Positions 8,053 to 15,236 of a DNA stretch of 64,000 nt are shown one piece after another. Position 1 is the stretch's first letter. Every line of letters begins with the position of its first letter. Under the pieces are notes generated by a model, which did no database searches, had not been told where the DNA came from, and saw only the letters and a list, made by a program, of their open reading frames with translations. The position numbers and the translations under genes are program-made. Origin of the DNA: Myxococcales bacterium (lineage in GTDB: Bacteria; Myxococcota_A; Polyangia; Polyangiales; Polyangiaceae); NCBI GenBank assembly GCA_016191785.1, contig JACPVJ010000184.1, positions 1-64,000 of the forward strand, in the 5' to 3' direction.

Positions 8053-9228
8053 ATGACAACCGACGTGATGATCTCTGCGAACGCGCTCAGCAAGCGCTTC
8101 GGGAGCACCCGCGCCCTGGACAAGGTGAGCTTCGAGGTCCGGCGTGGCGAGGTCGTGGGCTTTCTCGGTCCGAACGGGGCCGGCAAGTCCACGACGATGC
8201 GCATTCTGACCTGCTACATCTCGCCGAGCACTGGCACGGCGAAAGTCCACGGGCACGACGTGTTCGACGACCCGCTGGCGGTCCGAAAGACCCTGGGGTA
8301 CCTGCCCCAGCGCGCGCCGCTCTACACGGACATGAACGTGTACGAGTACCTGCAGTTCGCCGCCCAGATCCGCGGGCTGGACGACGGCACCTTCAAGCAC
8401 CGCCTCAAGAAGGTGGTCGAGGTCTGCGGTCTGGCTCAATCCCTGGGCAAGACCATCTCGACCCTCTCCCACGGCTTTCGCCAGCGCGTGGGTCTCGGGC
8501 AGGCGCTGATCCACGATCCGCCGATCTTGATCTTGGACGAGCCCACGAGCGACCTCGACCCGAACGAGAAGGCCGAGGTCCTCAAGTACATCAAAGAGAT
8601 CGGCAAAGACCGCACCATCTTGCTCAGCACCCACAACCTGGGCGAGGTCGAAGAGGCCTGCGCGCGAGCCATCATCGTGTCCAAAGGGCGGGTGGTTGCC
8701 GACGGTCAGCTCGACGACATCCGCGCCAAGACCGGCCGGGTGCGCTACGTGGTCACCATCGACGAGACCCGCGCCGAGGCCGGTAACAAGCCGCCGAAGG
8801 CGCTGGAAATCGAGGAGGCCCTGGGTCGGCTGGGCGGCGCTTCGGCGATCCGCGAGCTTCCCACCGACGAGACGGCGCACAAGTTCGAGCTCTCGGGGGC
8901 GCAAGACTCGGACCTTCGGGCCGAGATCTTCCGGCTGGTCGTCGCTCGAAACTGGACCCTGCTCGAGCTTCGGCGCGACGCGCAGAGCCTGGACGCGGTG
9001 TTCCGCGACCTGACGCGTGGCGACGAGCGGGCGGACCGAGGCGGGGACTGGGAGGACGACTCCGACGAGGACGAGTCCGACGAGGAAGAATCTGACGAAG
9101 AAGAGTCGGACGACGAGTCCGACGACTCGGACGAAGAAGAGTCGGACGACCAGTCCGACGACGAAGACGACGAGGACGACGAAGACGACGAGGACGACGA
9201 CGAGCCCTCGGAGAGGAAGAAGAAGTAG
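8053..9228 (+). CDS. ABC transporter ATPase, gliding/GldA type, with acidic C-terminal tail
   Basis: A 391-residue ATPase. Walker A is GPNGAGKST (about 39-47), the signature loop is the variant LSHGFRQR, Walker B is ILILDEPTSDLDP, and the switch His is in LLSTHNLGEVEEA. It belongs to the ABC-2/GldA branch. After the usual helper domain the protein ends in a tail of about 60 residues (332-391) made almost only of Asp, Glu and Ser (for example DSDEDESDEEESDEEESDDE), then PSERKKK. The tail is not part of the family and is encoded by a low-complexity GAC/GAG/TCC tract. The permease gene starts two bases downstream; three further genes complete the module. Confidence 0.9.
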   Translation: MTTDVMISANALSKRFGSTRALDKVSFEVRRGEVVGFLGPNGAGKSTTMRILTCYISPSTGTAKVHGHDVFDDPLAVRKTLGYLPQRAPLYTDMNVYEYLQFAAQIRGLDDGTFKHRLKKVVEVCGLAQSLGKTISTLSHGFRQRVGLGQALIHDPPILILDEPTSDLDPNEKAEVLKYIKEIGKDRTILLSTHNLGEVEEACARAIIVSKGRVVADGQLDDIRAKTGRVRYVVTIDETRAEAGNKPPKALEIEEALGRLGGASAIRELPTDETAHKFELSGAQDSDLRAEIFRLVVARNWTLLELRRDAQSLDAVFRDLTRGDERADRGGDWEDDSDEDESDEEESDEEESDDESDDSDEEESDDQSDDEDDEDDEDDEDDDEPSERKKK

Positions 9229-9230
9229 CC

Positions 9231-9965
9231 ATGGCGGCAATGATGACGATTGCCCGGCGCGAGTTCCGGTCCTACTTCGACTCGCCCATCGCGTACGTGG
9301 TCATCTGTCTGAGCTTTCTGGCGCTCGGGCTGATGTTCTTCATGTACCGCGGCGGGTTCTGGCAGGTCGACCGCGCGACTCTGCAGACCATGTTCGACTA
9401 CGTGCCCTTCGGGCTGTCGTGCCTGGTGGTGCCGGTGGTGACCATGCGCCTGGTGGCGGAAGAGAAGCGAAGTGGCACGCTCGAGATGCTGATCACGCTG
9501 CCGGTCAAGGACAGCGACGTGATCCTCGGCAAGTACTTCGGCGCGCTGGGCCTGGTGCTGGTGCTGGTGCTGGCGACCCTGGCGTACCCACTGGCGATGT
9601 TCAAGTTCCCGTGGGTGCTCGGTTCCCTCGACTACGGGCCGATCTTGACCGGGTACTTCGGGCTCATCCTGTTCAGCGCCGCGGCCACGGCCATCGGTCT
9701 TCTGATCAGCGCGCTGACCGAGAGCCAGGCGGTGGCGTTCTTCATCACCTTCTTCGTGCTGGTGGTGCTCTGGTTCCTGGGAACGGCCGCAGAGACGCAG
9801 CCGGGCACCCTCGGAGCCGTGCTCGCCTACGTGAGCTTCCAGTCGCGCATGCAGGGCTTCAACCGAGGCGTCATCGACTCGCGGGACGTCGTCTTCTTCC
9901 TGTCGGTCACCGTCATTGCACTGGTGATCGCATTCCGGGCGCTCGAGCGCCGTAAGTGGGCGTGA
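9231..9965 (+). CDS. ABC-2 permease, GldF type
   Basis: A 244-residue permease with six predicted membrane helices and the GldF/ABC-2 pattern: ARREFRSYFDSPIAYVV at the start, MRLVAEEKRSGTLEMLITLP before the second helix pair, and FRALERRKWA at the end. It pairs with the upstream ATPase (two-base gap) and the downstream GldG-like protein (one-base gap), so the three are surely one operon. In Flavobacterium the homologous Gld proteins support gliding; in other phyla the module is common but its cargo is not established. Confidence 0.9.
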   Translation: MAAMMTIARREFRSYFDSPIAYVVICLSFLALGLMFFMYRGGFWQVDRATLQTMFDYVPFGLSCLVVPVVTMRLVAEEKRSGTLEMLITLPVKDSDVILGKYFGALGLVLVLVLATLAYPLAMFKFPWVLGSLDYGPILTGYFGLILFSAAATAIGLLISALTESQAVAFFITFFVLVVLWFLGTAAETQPGTLGAVLAYVSFQSRMQGFNRGVIDSRDVVFFLSVTVIALVIAFRALERRKWA

Positions 9966-9966
9966 C

Positions 9967-11808
9967 ATGGCGACGCAAGATCAGAAGCGAAAAGCTGCTG
10001 CGCAGACCGGCCTGTACCTGGCGGTGCTCCTGGCCATCGCCATCGCGGCGAACGTGCTCAGCGTGGGCATGAACAAGCGCTGGGACCGCACCAGCGCCAA
10101 GCGTTACACCCTGAGCGAGGGCAGCGGCCGGCTGGTGGCTGGGCTGAACAGCCCGATCCAGATCGAGGCGTACGTGACCAAGGGCCTGGCCCAAGTGGAC
10201 GCGTTCGTGCGCGACCTGACCGACCTGCTCAAGGAGTACGAGCGGGCGAGCCGTGGCAAGTTCAAGTTCACCATCGTCGAGGCCAAGAGCGACGAGCAGC
10301 GTGAAGCCGCCAAAGAGGCGGGTCTGCAAGAGATGGCGTTCGGCGAGGCCAGCGCCACCGGTGACGATCAGGCCAGCATTGCCCAGGGGTACATGGGGCT
10401 GGTCTTCAAGTACGGCAGCGAGAAGGGCGTGATCCCGCAGCTTGCGCCGAACCGCACCGAGGGCCTCGAGTTCTGGATCACCAACAAGATCCGCGAGGTC
10501 CGGGACAAGGCCGAGAACATCAAGCACAAGGTCGGCGTCATCACCAACAAGGACGAGCTGAAGATGACCGACCCCAACCTGGTGCCACGCCAGGGCAAGG
10601 GTGCGGCGCCCAGCATCCAGACCATCTTGGAGCAGGCCTTCCCGTTCTACGACCTCGAGACCGTCGACCTGAAGGACGGCGAGAGCGAGATCGACGCCAG
10701 CCTCGACGGGCTGATCATCACCCAGCCCCGCAAGGACTACACCGAGAAAGAGCTGCGCCGCGTCGATCAGTTCCTGATGCGTGGCAACAAGGCGCTGGTG
10801 GTCTACGCCTCGGCGGTGACGCTGAAGCCGCAGGACCCGAAGATGGAGGCCAGCCTGTCGTGGCACGGCCTGGACAAGCTCTTGGTGGGCTACGGCTTCA
10901 ACGTGCAGAAGAACGCTGTGCTCGACTTCGGCGCGCAGTTCCGGCTGGGCGTGATGACCGCCACCGGCACCGTCAGCTCGATCCGTCACCCGGGCATCGC
11001 CCACGTGATCAACGACCCTCGCTTCGAGGGCGACGAGAAGCTGCTCGACACCGGCTTCGCGGGCTTCTTCCGGATGGATCAGGTGGCGATGCCGTTCCCG
11101 TCGAGCATCGAGCTGAAGCGCGACGCTCAGCCCGACGACGTGAAGCTCTACGCCGTGGCGCGCACCACCCCGGCGGCCAGTGTGGTCACCGGCGAGAACG
11201 TCGACATGAAGCTCCGCGCCGAGTGGCAGCCGAAGCCGCCCTACGCGCAGCACATCATCGCTGCCGTGGCCGAGGGCAAGCTCAAGAGCGCCCTCGGCTC
11301 GGCCGAGGGCATCACGGTCCCCGAGCGTTCGCCCGAGCCGTCGCGCGTGCTCTTGATCGCCTCCGGCCTGTTCCTGACCAACCCCTTCGCCTACGCGGGC
11401 AACGGGCCGGATCTGGGCGGGCAGTTCGCGATGATGGGCGCGATCGGCGGCGACCAGCAGCTGCAGATGATCGCCCAGCCGTACGCCAAGGACTACCTCA
11501 CGGGCACCATCCTGAGCGTGAAGAACACGCTGGATTGGATCAGCGGCGACGCGGATCTGCTCGCGGCCAGCGCCAAGCTGCTCCAAGAGCCGAACCTCAC
11601 CTATTCGAGCGTCGGCAAGCCCAAGATCGCGGCCGAGGACGACGAGGCCGCGATCAAGAAGAAGGACGAAGAGTACCGCACCGGTCGTAAAGCGGTGCAG
11701 CAGAAGGTCCAGTGGTCGCTGACCCTGGGTGTGCCGGTGCTGTTCGCCCTGTTCGGTATCGGCAGGTGGCGCTACCGCGAAGGCAAGCGCGCGCAGAGGA
11801 AGATCTAG
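9967..11808 (+). CDS. GldG-like auxiliary protein of the ABC module
   Basis: A 613-residue protein with an N-terminal membrane helix (about residues 13-30, GLYLAVLLAIAIAANVLSV), a large extracytoplasmic region and a C-terminal helix (LTLGVPVLFALFGIGRW). The outer region opens with YTLSEGSGRLVAGLNSPIQI, the typical GldG start, followed by IEAYVTKGLAQVD and later blocks such as DASLDGLIITQPRKDYTEKE and RRVDQFLMRGNKALVVY. This matches the ABC_transp_aux/GldG family, thought to work with the GldF permease. Full length, no disruption seen. Confidence 0.88.
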   Translation: MATQDQKRKAAAQTGLYLAVLLAIAIAANVLSVGMNKRWDRTSAKRYTLSEGSGRLVAGLNSPIQIEAYVTKGLAQVDAFVRDLTDLLKEYERASRGKFKFTIVEAKSDEQREAAKEAGLQEMAFGEASATGDDQASIAQGYMGLVFKYGSEKGVIPQLAPNRTEGLEFWITNKIREVRDKAENIKHKVGVITNKDELKMTDPNLVPRQGKGAAPSIQTILEQAFPFYDLETVDLKDGESEIDASLDGLIITQPRKDYTEKELRRVDQFLMRGNKALVVYASAVTLKPQDPKMEASLSWHGLDKLLVGYGFNVQKNAVLDFGAQFRLGVMTATGTVSSIRHPGIAHVINDPRFEGDEKLLDTGFAGFFRMDQVAMPFPSSIELKRDAQPDDVKLYAVARTTPAASVVTGENVDMKLRAEWQPKPPYAQHIIAAVAEGKLKSALGSAEGITVPERSPEPSRVLLIASGLFLTNPFAYAGNGPDLGGQFAMMGAIGGDQQLQMIAQPYAKDYLTGTILSVKNTLDWISGDADLLAASAKLLQEPNLTYSSVGKPKIAAEDDEAAIKKKDEEYRTGRKAVQQKVQWSLTLGVPVLFALFGIGRWRYREGKRAQRKI

Positions 11809-11820
11809 AGGACCCGAGCC

Positions 11821-12981
11821 ATGGCTCTCAGTACCGAAAACAAGCTGATGGTCGCCGTCGGTGTGCTCGCCGTGCTCGGCGGCGCCGTTTGGTACCAGAA
11901 CAAGAAGCAGAAGGAAGAGGCTCAGACCTACACGGCCGAGGGCCGCAAGGCCGAGCTTCCGAAGCTCGAGATCAGCGAAGAGCAGACCAAGGCCATCGAC
12001 AAGATCGTCTTGTCGAAGCCCCCGGGCGACGCCGGCAAGGGCGTCGACGTGACGCTGACGAAGAAGGGCGAGACCTGGGAGGTCTCGGCGCCGCTGACGG
12101 CGGCGGCCAACCAGACCAACGTCACCAGCCTGATTGGGAACCTGAAGACCCTGAAGGTCACCGAAGAGATCGACCCCAGCGCGTCGGCCTACGACAAGTT
12201 CGGCGTCGGTGACGGCAAGGCTCTGCACGCGACCTTCTACAAGGGGGCCGACAAGGTGACCGAGCTCTGGTTCGGCGACAGCGGCTCGCGCGGGCAGATG
12301 ACCCGCCTTGCGGGTCGCGACGGCGTCTACTCGGTCAAGGGCTATTCGAGCTTCCTCTACGACCGCGAGCTGAAAGACTGGCGCGACCGCACCGTTTTCA
12401 AGTTCGAAGAGGACAAGGTCAAGGCCGTCGACATCACCAACGAGAACGGCACGTTCACGTTTGCCATGTCGGGCAAGGCCGAGGGCGACGCGGGCGCGAA
12501 GGACGCGAAGTGGAGCGGCAAGTTCAAGGGCGCCAAGGACCCGGCCGGCAAGGCGCTCGAGCGCTTCGACGACGCCAAGGTCAAGGACGCGATCCGCGCC
12601 TACAAGGGCCTGAACGCCGACGCCTTTGCCGAGGGGAAGACCGACGCCGACACCGGCCTCGACAAGCCCGCGGCCACCATCACCTTCACGCTGGAGGACG
12701 GCGCCAAGAAGGTGCTCCACATCGGCAAGACCGCCGAGGGCTCGAGCCGTTGGGCCAAGGTCGAGGGCTCGAACGAGACCATCAGCGTGGGCTCGTGGGC
12801 CGCCGACTGGGCCTTGGCCAAGGCCGAGAAGTTCCAGAAGCCCGATCCGAAGAAGGGTGACGCCGGGGCCGAGCCTCCGGGCATGGGCATGCCTCCGGGC
12901 ATGGGCATGCCTCCGGGCATGGGCATGCCTCCGGGCATGGGCATGCCTCCGGGCATGGGCGACGACGGCCACGGGCACTGA
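11821..12981 (+). CDS. DUF4340 protein with PPGMGM repeat tail
   Basis: A 386-residue protein with an N-terminal membrane anchor (NKLMVAVGVLAVLGGAVWYQ) and a DUF4340-type extracytoplasmic region (VTLTKKGETWEVSAPLTAAA, NLKTLKVTEEIDPSASAYDK, ELWFGDSGSRGQM). DUF4340 proteins habitually follow GldG-like genes, as here with a 12-base gap, so it is probably the fourth subunit of the module. The C-terminus carries PPGMGM repeated almost five times and ends DDGHGH, a Met/His-rich tail that could bind metal (inference). Confidence 0.85.
   Translation: MALSTENKLMVAVGVLAVLGGAVWYQNKKQKEEAQTYTAEGRKAELPKLEISEEQTKAIDKIVLSKPPGDAGKGVDVTLTKKGETWEVSAPLTAAANQTNVTSLIGNLKTLKVTEEIDPSASAYDKFGVGDGKALHATFYKGADKVTELWFGDSGSRGQMTRLAGRDGVYSVKGYSSFLYDRELKDWRDRTVFKFEEDKVKAVDITNENGTFTFAMSGKAEGDAGAKDAKWSGKFKGAKDPAGKALERFDDAKVKDAIRAYKGLNADAFAEGKTDADTGLDKPAATITFTLEDGAKKVLHIGKTAEGSSRWAKVEGSNETISVGSWAADWALAKAEKFQKPDPKKGDAGAEPPGMGMPPGMGMPPGMGMPPGMGMPPGMGDDGHGH
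12874..12960 (+). repeat. 18-base tandem repeat inside the DUF4340 gene
   Basis: The unit CCTCCGGGCATGGGCATG recurs four full times and once partially, with no base differences that I can see, encoding PPGMGM. The perfect identity suggests recent slippage expansion, so copy number may vary between strains. Confidence 0.9.
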
Positions 12982-13077
12982 TCTCGCCTTGAGCCGAGGC
13001 TGGCGCCCTCAGCGCTGCTCTGCGAGCATCGCCGCATGCGCGCTTGGCGCCGAGCTGAAGAAGCTCATGGGGTGGTG

Positions 13078-14406
13078 ATGCGCGCCGTCTGGCTCTGCGC
13101 CGCGGGCTTGATCGGGTGTGCGAGCCCCGCGCCGTCGTGTCCGCCGGTCCCCGCGTGCCCCTCGGCGGTGGCGGTCGCCGCGCCGGCGCCGGCATCGGCC
13201 GCCACCGTGGCTGTCCCGCCCCCAGCGCCCAAACCCGCGCCGCCACCCCGCGAGAAGCCGACCGCCCGGCTCTTCGAGGACGCGCTGGTCGAGGGCGGGT
13301 TCTTGCCCCGCGGCGACGCGTTCGAGCTCGGGCTCGACGGCGCGGCGCTCGATCGGCTCGTGACCGAGGCCGAGGCGACCAAGAGCGACTCGCTGATCGT
13401 GCTGAAGAACGGTCGTGTGGTGGCCGAGCGCTACTTCGGCCAGAAGCGTGGCCCGATCGAGACCATGAGCATCACCAAGAGCATCACCGCGCTCGCGGTG
13501 GTGATGTTGCTCGAGAGCGGCAAGCTCGCGTCGCTGGACGAGCCGGTCTCGAGGTTCATTCCGGAATTCGGCGCTGCGCCCCGGAGTCAGGTGACGGTGC
13601 GCCACCTGCTCACGCAGACCTCTGGCCTGTCGCACGGCAAGGACGCCAAGCGGCTGAACGCGCAGAAGGACCGCACGGCGTTCGCGCGCCGCGCGACCGT
13701 GGTCGACCCGCCGGGCACCGTGTTCTCGTACAACAACGAGGCCACGCAGCTCCTGAGCGTGGTGGTCGAGAAGGCCGCCGGCAAACCGGTCGACGCCTAC
13801 CTGGACGAGGTGCTGTTTCGCCCGCTGCAGATCCGTGGCTGGCAATGGGATCGCGATGGGGGTGGCAACGTGCAGACCTATTACGGGCTCGCCCTCGAGG
13901 CGCGACACCTCGCCCGCATCGGGCAGCTCTTGCTCGACCACGGCAGCTTCCAGGGCCGAGCGCTGATCAGCAAGGAGGGGGTCGCCAAGCTGCACGCGCC
14001 CAGCGACAAGAGCCCGTACTATGGGCTTCTGTGGTGGATCCGCTACGAGCGCGTGGTGCACGAGCTCGACCCCTCGCTGGCTTCTCGCCTGGGCCTGGCG
14101 GCCCTCGTGGGCAAGTCGTTCGCCTCGCCGGAAGCCCTCTGGCTCGAGGCGGGTGCGCACCTGTCGCGAGCCGAGCGGGACGAGCTCGGCGGCCTCGTGG
14201 CGGCCGGCGGCAAGCTGAGCCGGGAGCGCCCCGACCACCCGATCGGGCTGTACGCGGACGGCTCTCTCGGCCAGCGGCTCGCGATCTTCAATGGCGACCA
14301 GCTGGTGGTCGTGCGCCAGCGTCGACGCCGGCCCCCCGCCGAAGAGAGCGAGGCCTTGTCGTTCCCTGCGATGCTGAAGCTCGCCTACGCGCTGACGCCG
14401 CGGTAA
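13078..14406 (+). CDS. Beta-lactamase-like serine hydrolase lipoprotein (class C/EstB family)
   Basis: A 442-residue lipoprotein (MRAVWLCAAGLIGC) with a Pro/Ala-rich linker to residue 60 and a serine beta-lactamase-like domain. The SxxK motif is SITK (131-134), the YxN motif is YNN (in VFSYNNEATQ), and RHLLTQTSGLSHG and GKPVDAYLDEVLFRPL are family blocks. The third motif, usually HTG/KTG, is replaced by GSLGQ near the end. Such proteins are more often esterases or D-amino peptidases than true beta-lactamases. The start was set at ATG 13078 because the signal peptide begins there; an upstream ATG at 13036 adds 14 non-signal residues. Confidence 0.82.
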   Translation: MRAVWLCAAGLIGCASPAPSCPPVPACPSAVAVAAPAPASAATVAVPPPAPKPAPPPREKPTARLFEDALVEGGFLPRGDAFELGLDGAALDRLVTEAEATKSDSLIVLKNGRVVAERYFGQKRGPIETMSITKSITALAVVMLLESGKLASLDEPVSRFIPEFGAAPRSQVTVRHLLTQTSGLSHGKDAKRLNAQKDRTAFARRATVVDPPGTVFSYNNEATQLLSVVVEKAAGKPVDAYLDEVLFRPLQIRGWQWDRDGGGNVQTYYGLALEARHLARIGQLLLDHGSFQGRALISKEGVAKLHAPSDKSPYYGLLWWIRYERVVHELDPSLASRLGLAALVGKSFASPEALWLEAGAHLSRAERDELGGLVAAGGKLSRERPDHPIGLYADGSLGQRLAIFNGDQLVVVRQRRRRPPAEESEALSFPAMLKLAYALTPR

Positions 14407-14421
14407 CCTGACGCGGTCCGG

Positions 14422-15204
14422 ATGTGCGAGTTGCTCGGAATGGAGTGCAACGTCCCGACGGACATCGTGTTCTCGTTCTCGGGGCTGCGTCAGCGTGGCG
14501 GGCGCACTGCTGAGCACGCCGACGGGTGGGGGCTGGCGCTGTACGAAGGCAAGGCAGCGCGCGTGTTCCTCGAGCCCACCGCGGCGGCATCGAGCCCTCT
14601 GGCGCGGTTCGTAGCGGACAACCCGATCAAGACGCTGCTGGCCATCGGACACATCCGGAAGAAGACCCGCGGCCCAGTCACCCTGGCGAACACCCACCCG
14701 TTCGTGCGCGAGCTGTGGGGGCGCGACTGGGTGTTCGCGCACAACGGGACCGTGCGTGGGGCGCGGAAGCTGAAGCTCGGGCGCTTTCGTCCCATCGGCA
14801 CGACCGACAGCGAGCACGCCTACTGTCACTTGCTCGAGGTCTTGCGCTCGAGCTTCCGTGACCACCCGAAGAAGCTCGGCGACCTCCGGCAAGCCCTTGC
14901 CGAGGCCGCCGGCCGCGTCGGGCGGCGTGGCAGCTTCAACTTCTTGCTCGGCGACGGCCAGCGCCTGTACGCGCGGTGTGCGACCCGGCTCTGCTACATC
15001 ATCCGCAAGGCGCCGTTCGGCTTCGCGCGCTTGTCCGACGACGACGTGGCCGTCGACTTCTCCGAGGTCACGACGCCGCGGGATCGCGTCGCCATCGTCA
15101 GCACCGTGCCGCTCACCACCAACGAAGCCTGGACGCACGGCGAGCCGGGGACGCTCTGGGTGTTCGACAAAGGCCGGCTCGAGGCCACGCTGCCGTCGCG
15201 CTAG
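14422..15204 (+). CDS. Class II glutamine amidotransferase (YafJ-like)
   Basis: A 260-residue protein whose second residue is the catalytic Cys (MCELLGMECN), exposed after removal of Met. Other type II amidotransferase blocks are HADGWGLALY, GHIRKKTRGPVTLANTHPF and WVFAHNGTV. It lacks any synthase domain, so it resembles the stand-alone YafJ group, whose physiological substrate is not settled. It lies 32 bases upstream of pheT on the same strand and 16 bases after the beta-lactamase-like gene. Confidence 0.88.
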   Translation: MCELLGMECNVPTDIVFSFSGLRQRGGRTAEHADGWGLALYEGKAARVFLEPTAAASSPLARFVADNPIKTLLAIGHIRKKTRGPVTLANTHPFVRELWGRDWVFAHNGTVRGARKLKLGRFRPIGTTDSEHAYCHLLEVLRSSFRDHPKKLGDLRQALAEAAGRVGRRGSFNFLLGDGQRLYARCATRLCYIIRKAPFGFARLSDDDVAVDFSEVTTPRDRVAIVSTVPLTTNEAWTHGEPGTLWVFDKGRLEATLPSR

Positions 15205-15236
15205 ACGCCGGCGCATGCTAGATCCCGGCCCCCCCA

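Noticed and set aside
9913-12978. 1021-codon open frame on the minus strand
   Set aside because: It is the antisense of the GldF/GldG/DUF4340 genes; its protein is Arg/His/Leu/Gly-rich without any domain, as expected where third positions are nearly all G/C.
13078-14406. True beta-lactamase resistance gene
   Set aside because: SxxK and YxN are present but the KTG/HTG motif is altered and the protein is a lipoprotein with a long linker; such relatives are mostly esterases or peptidases.
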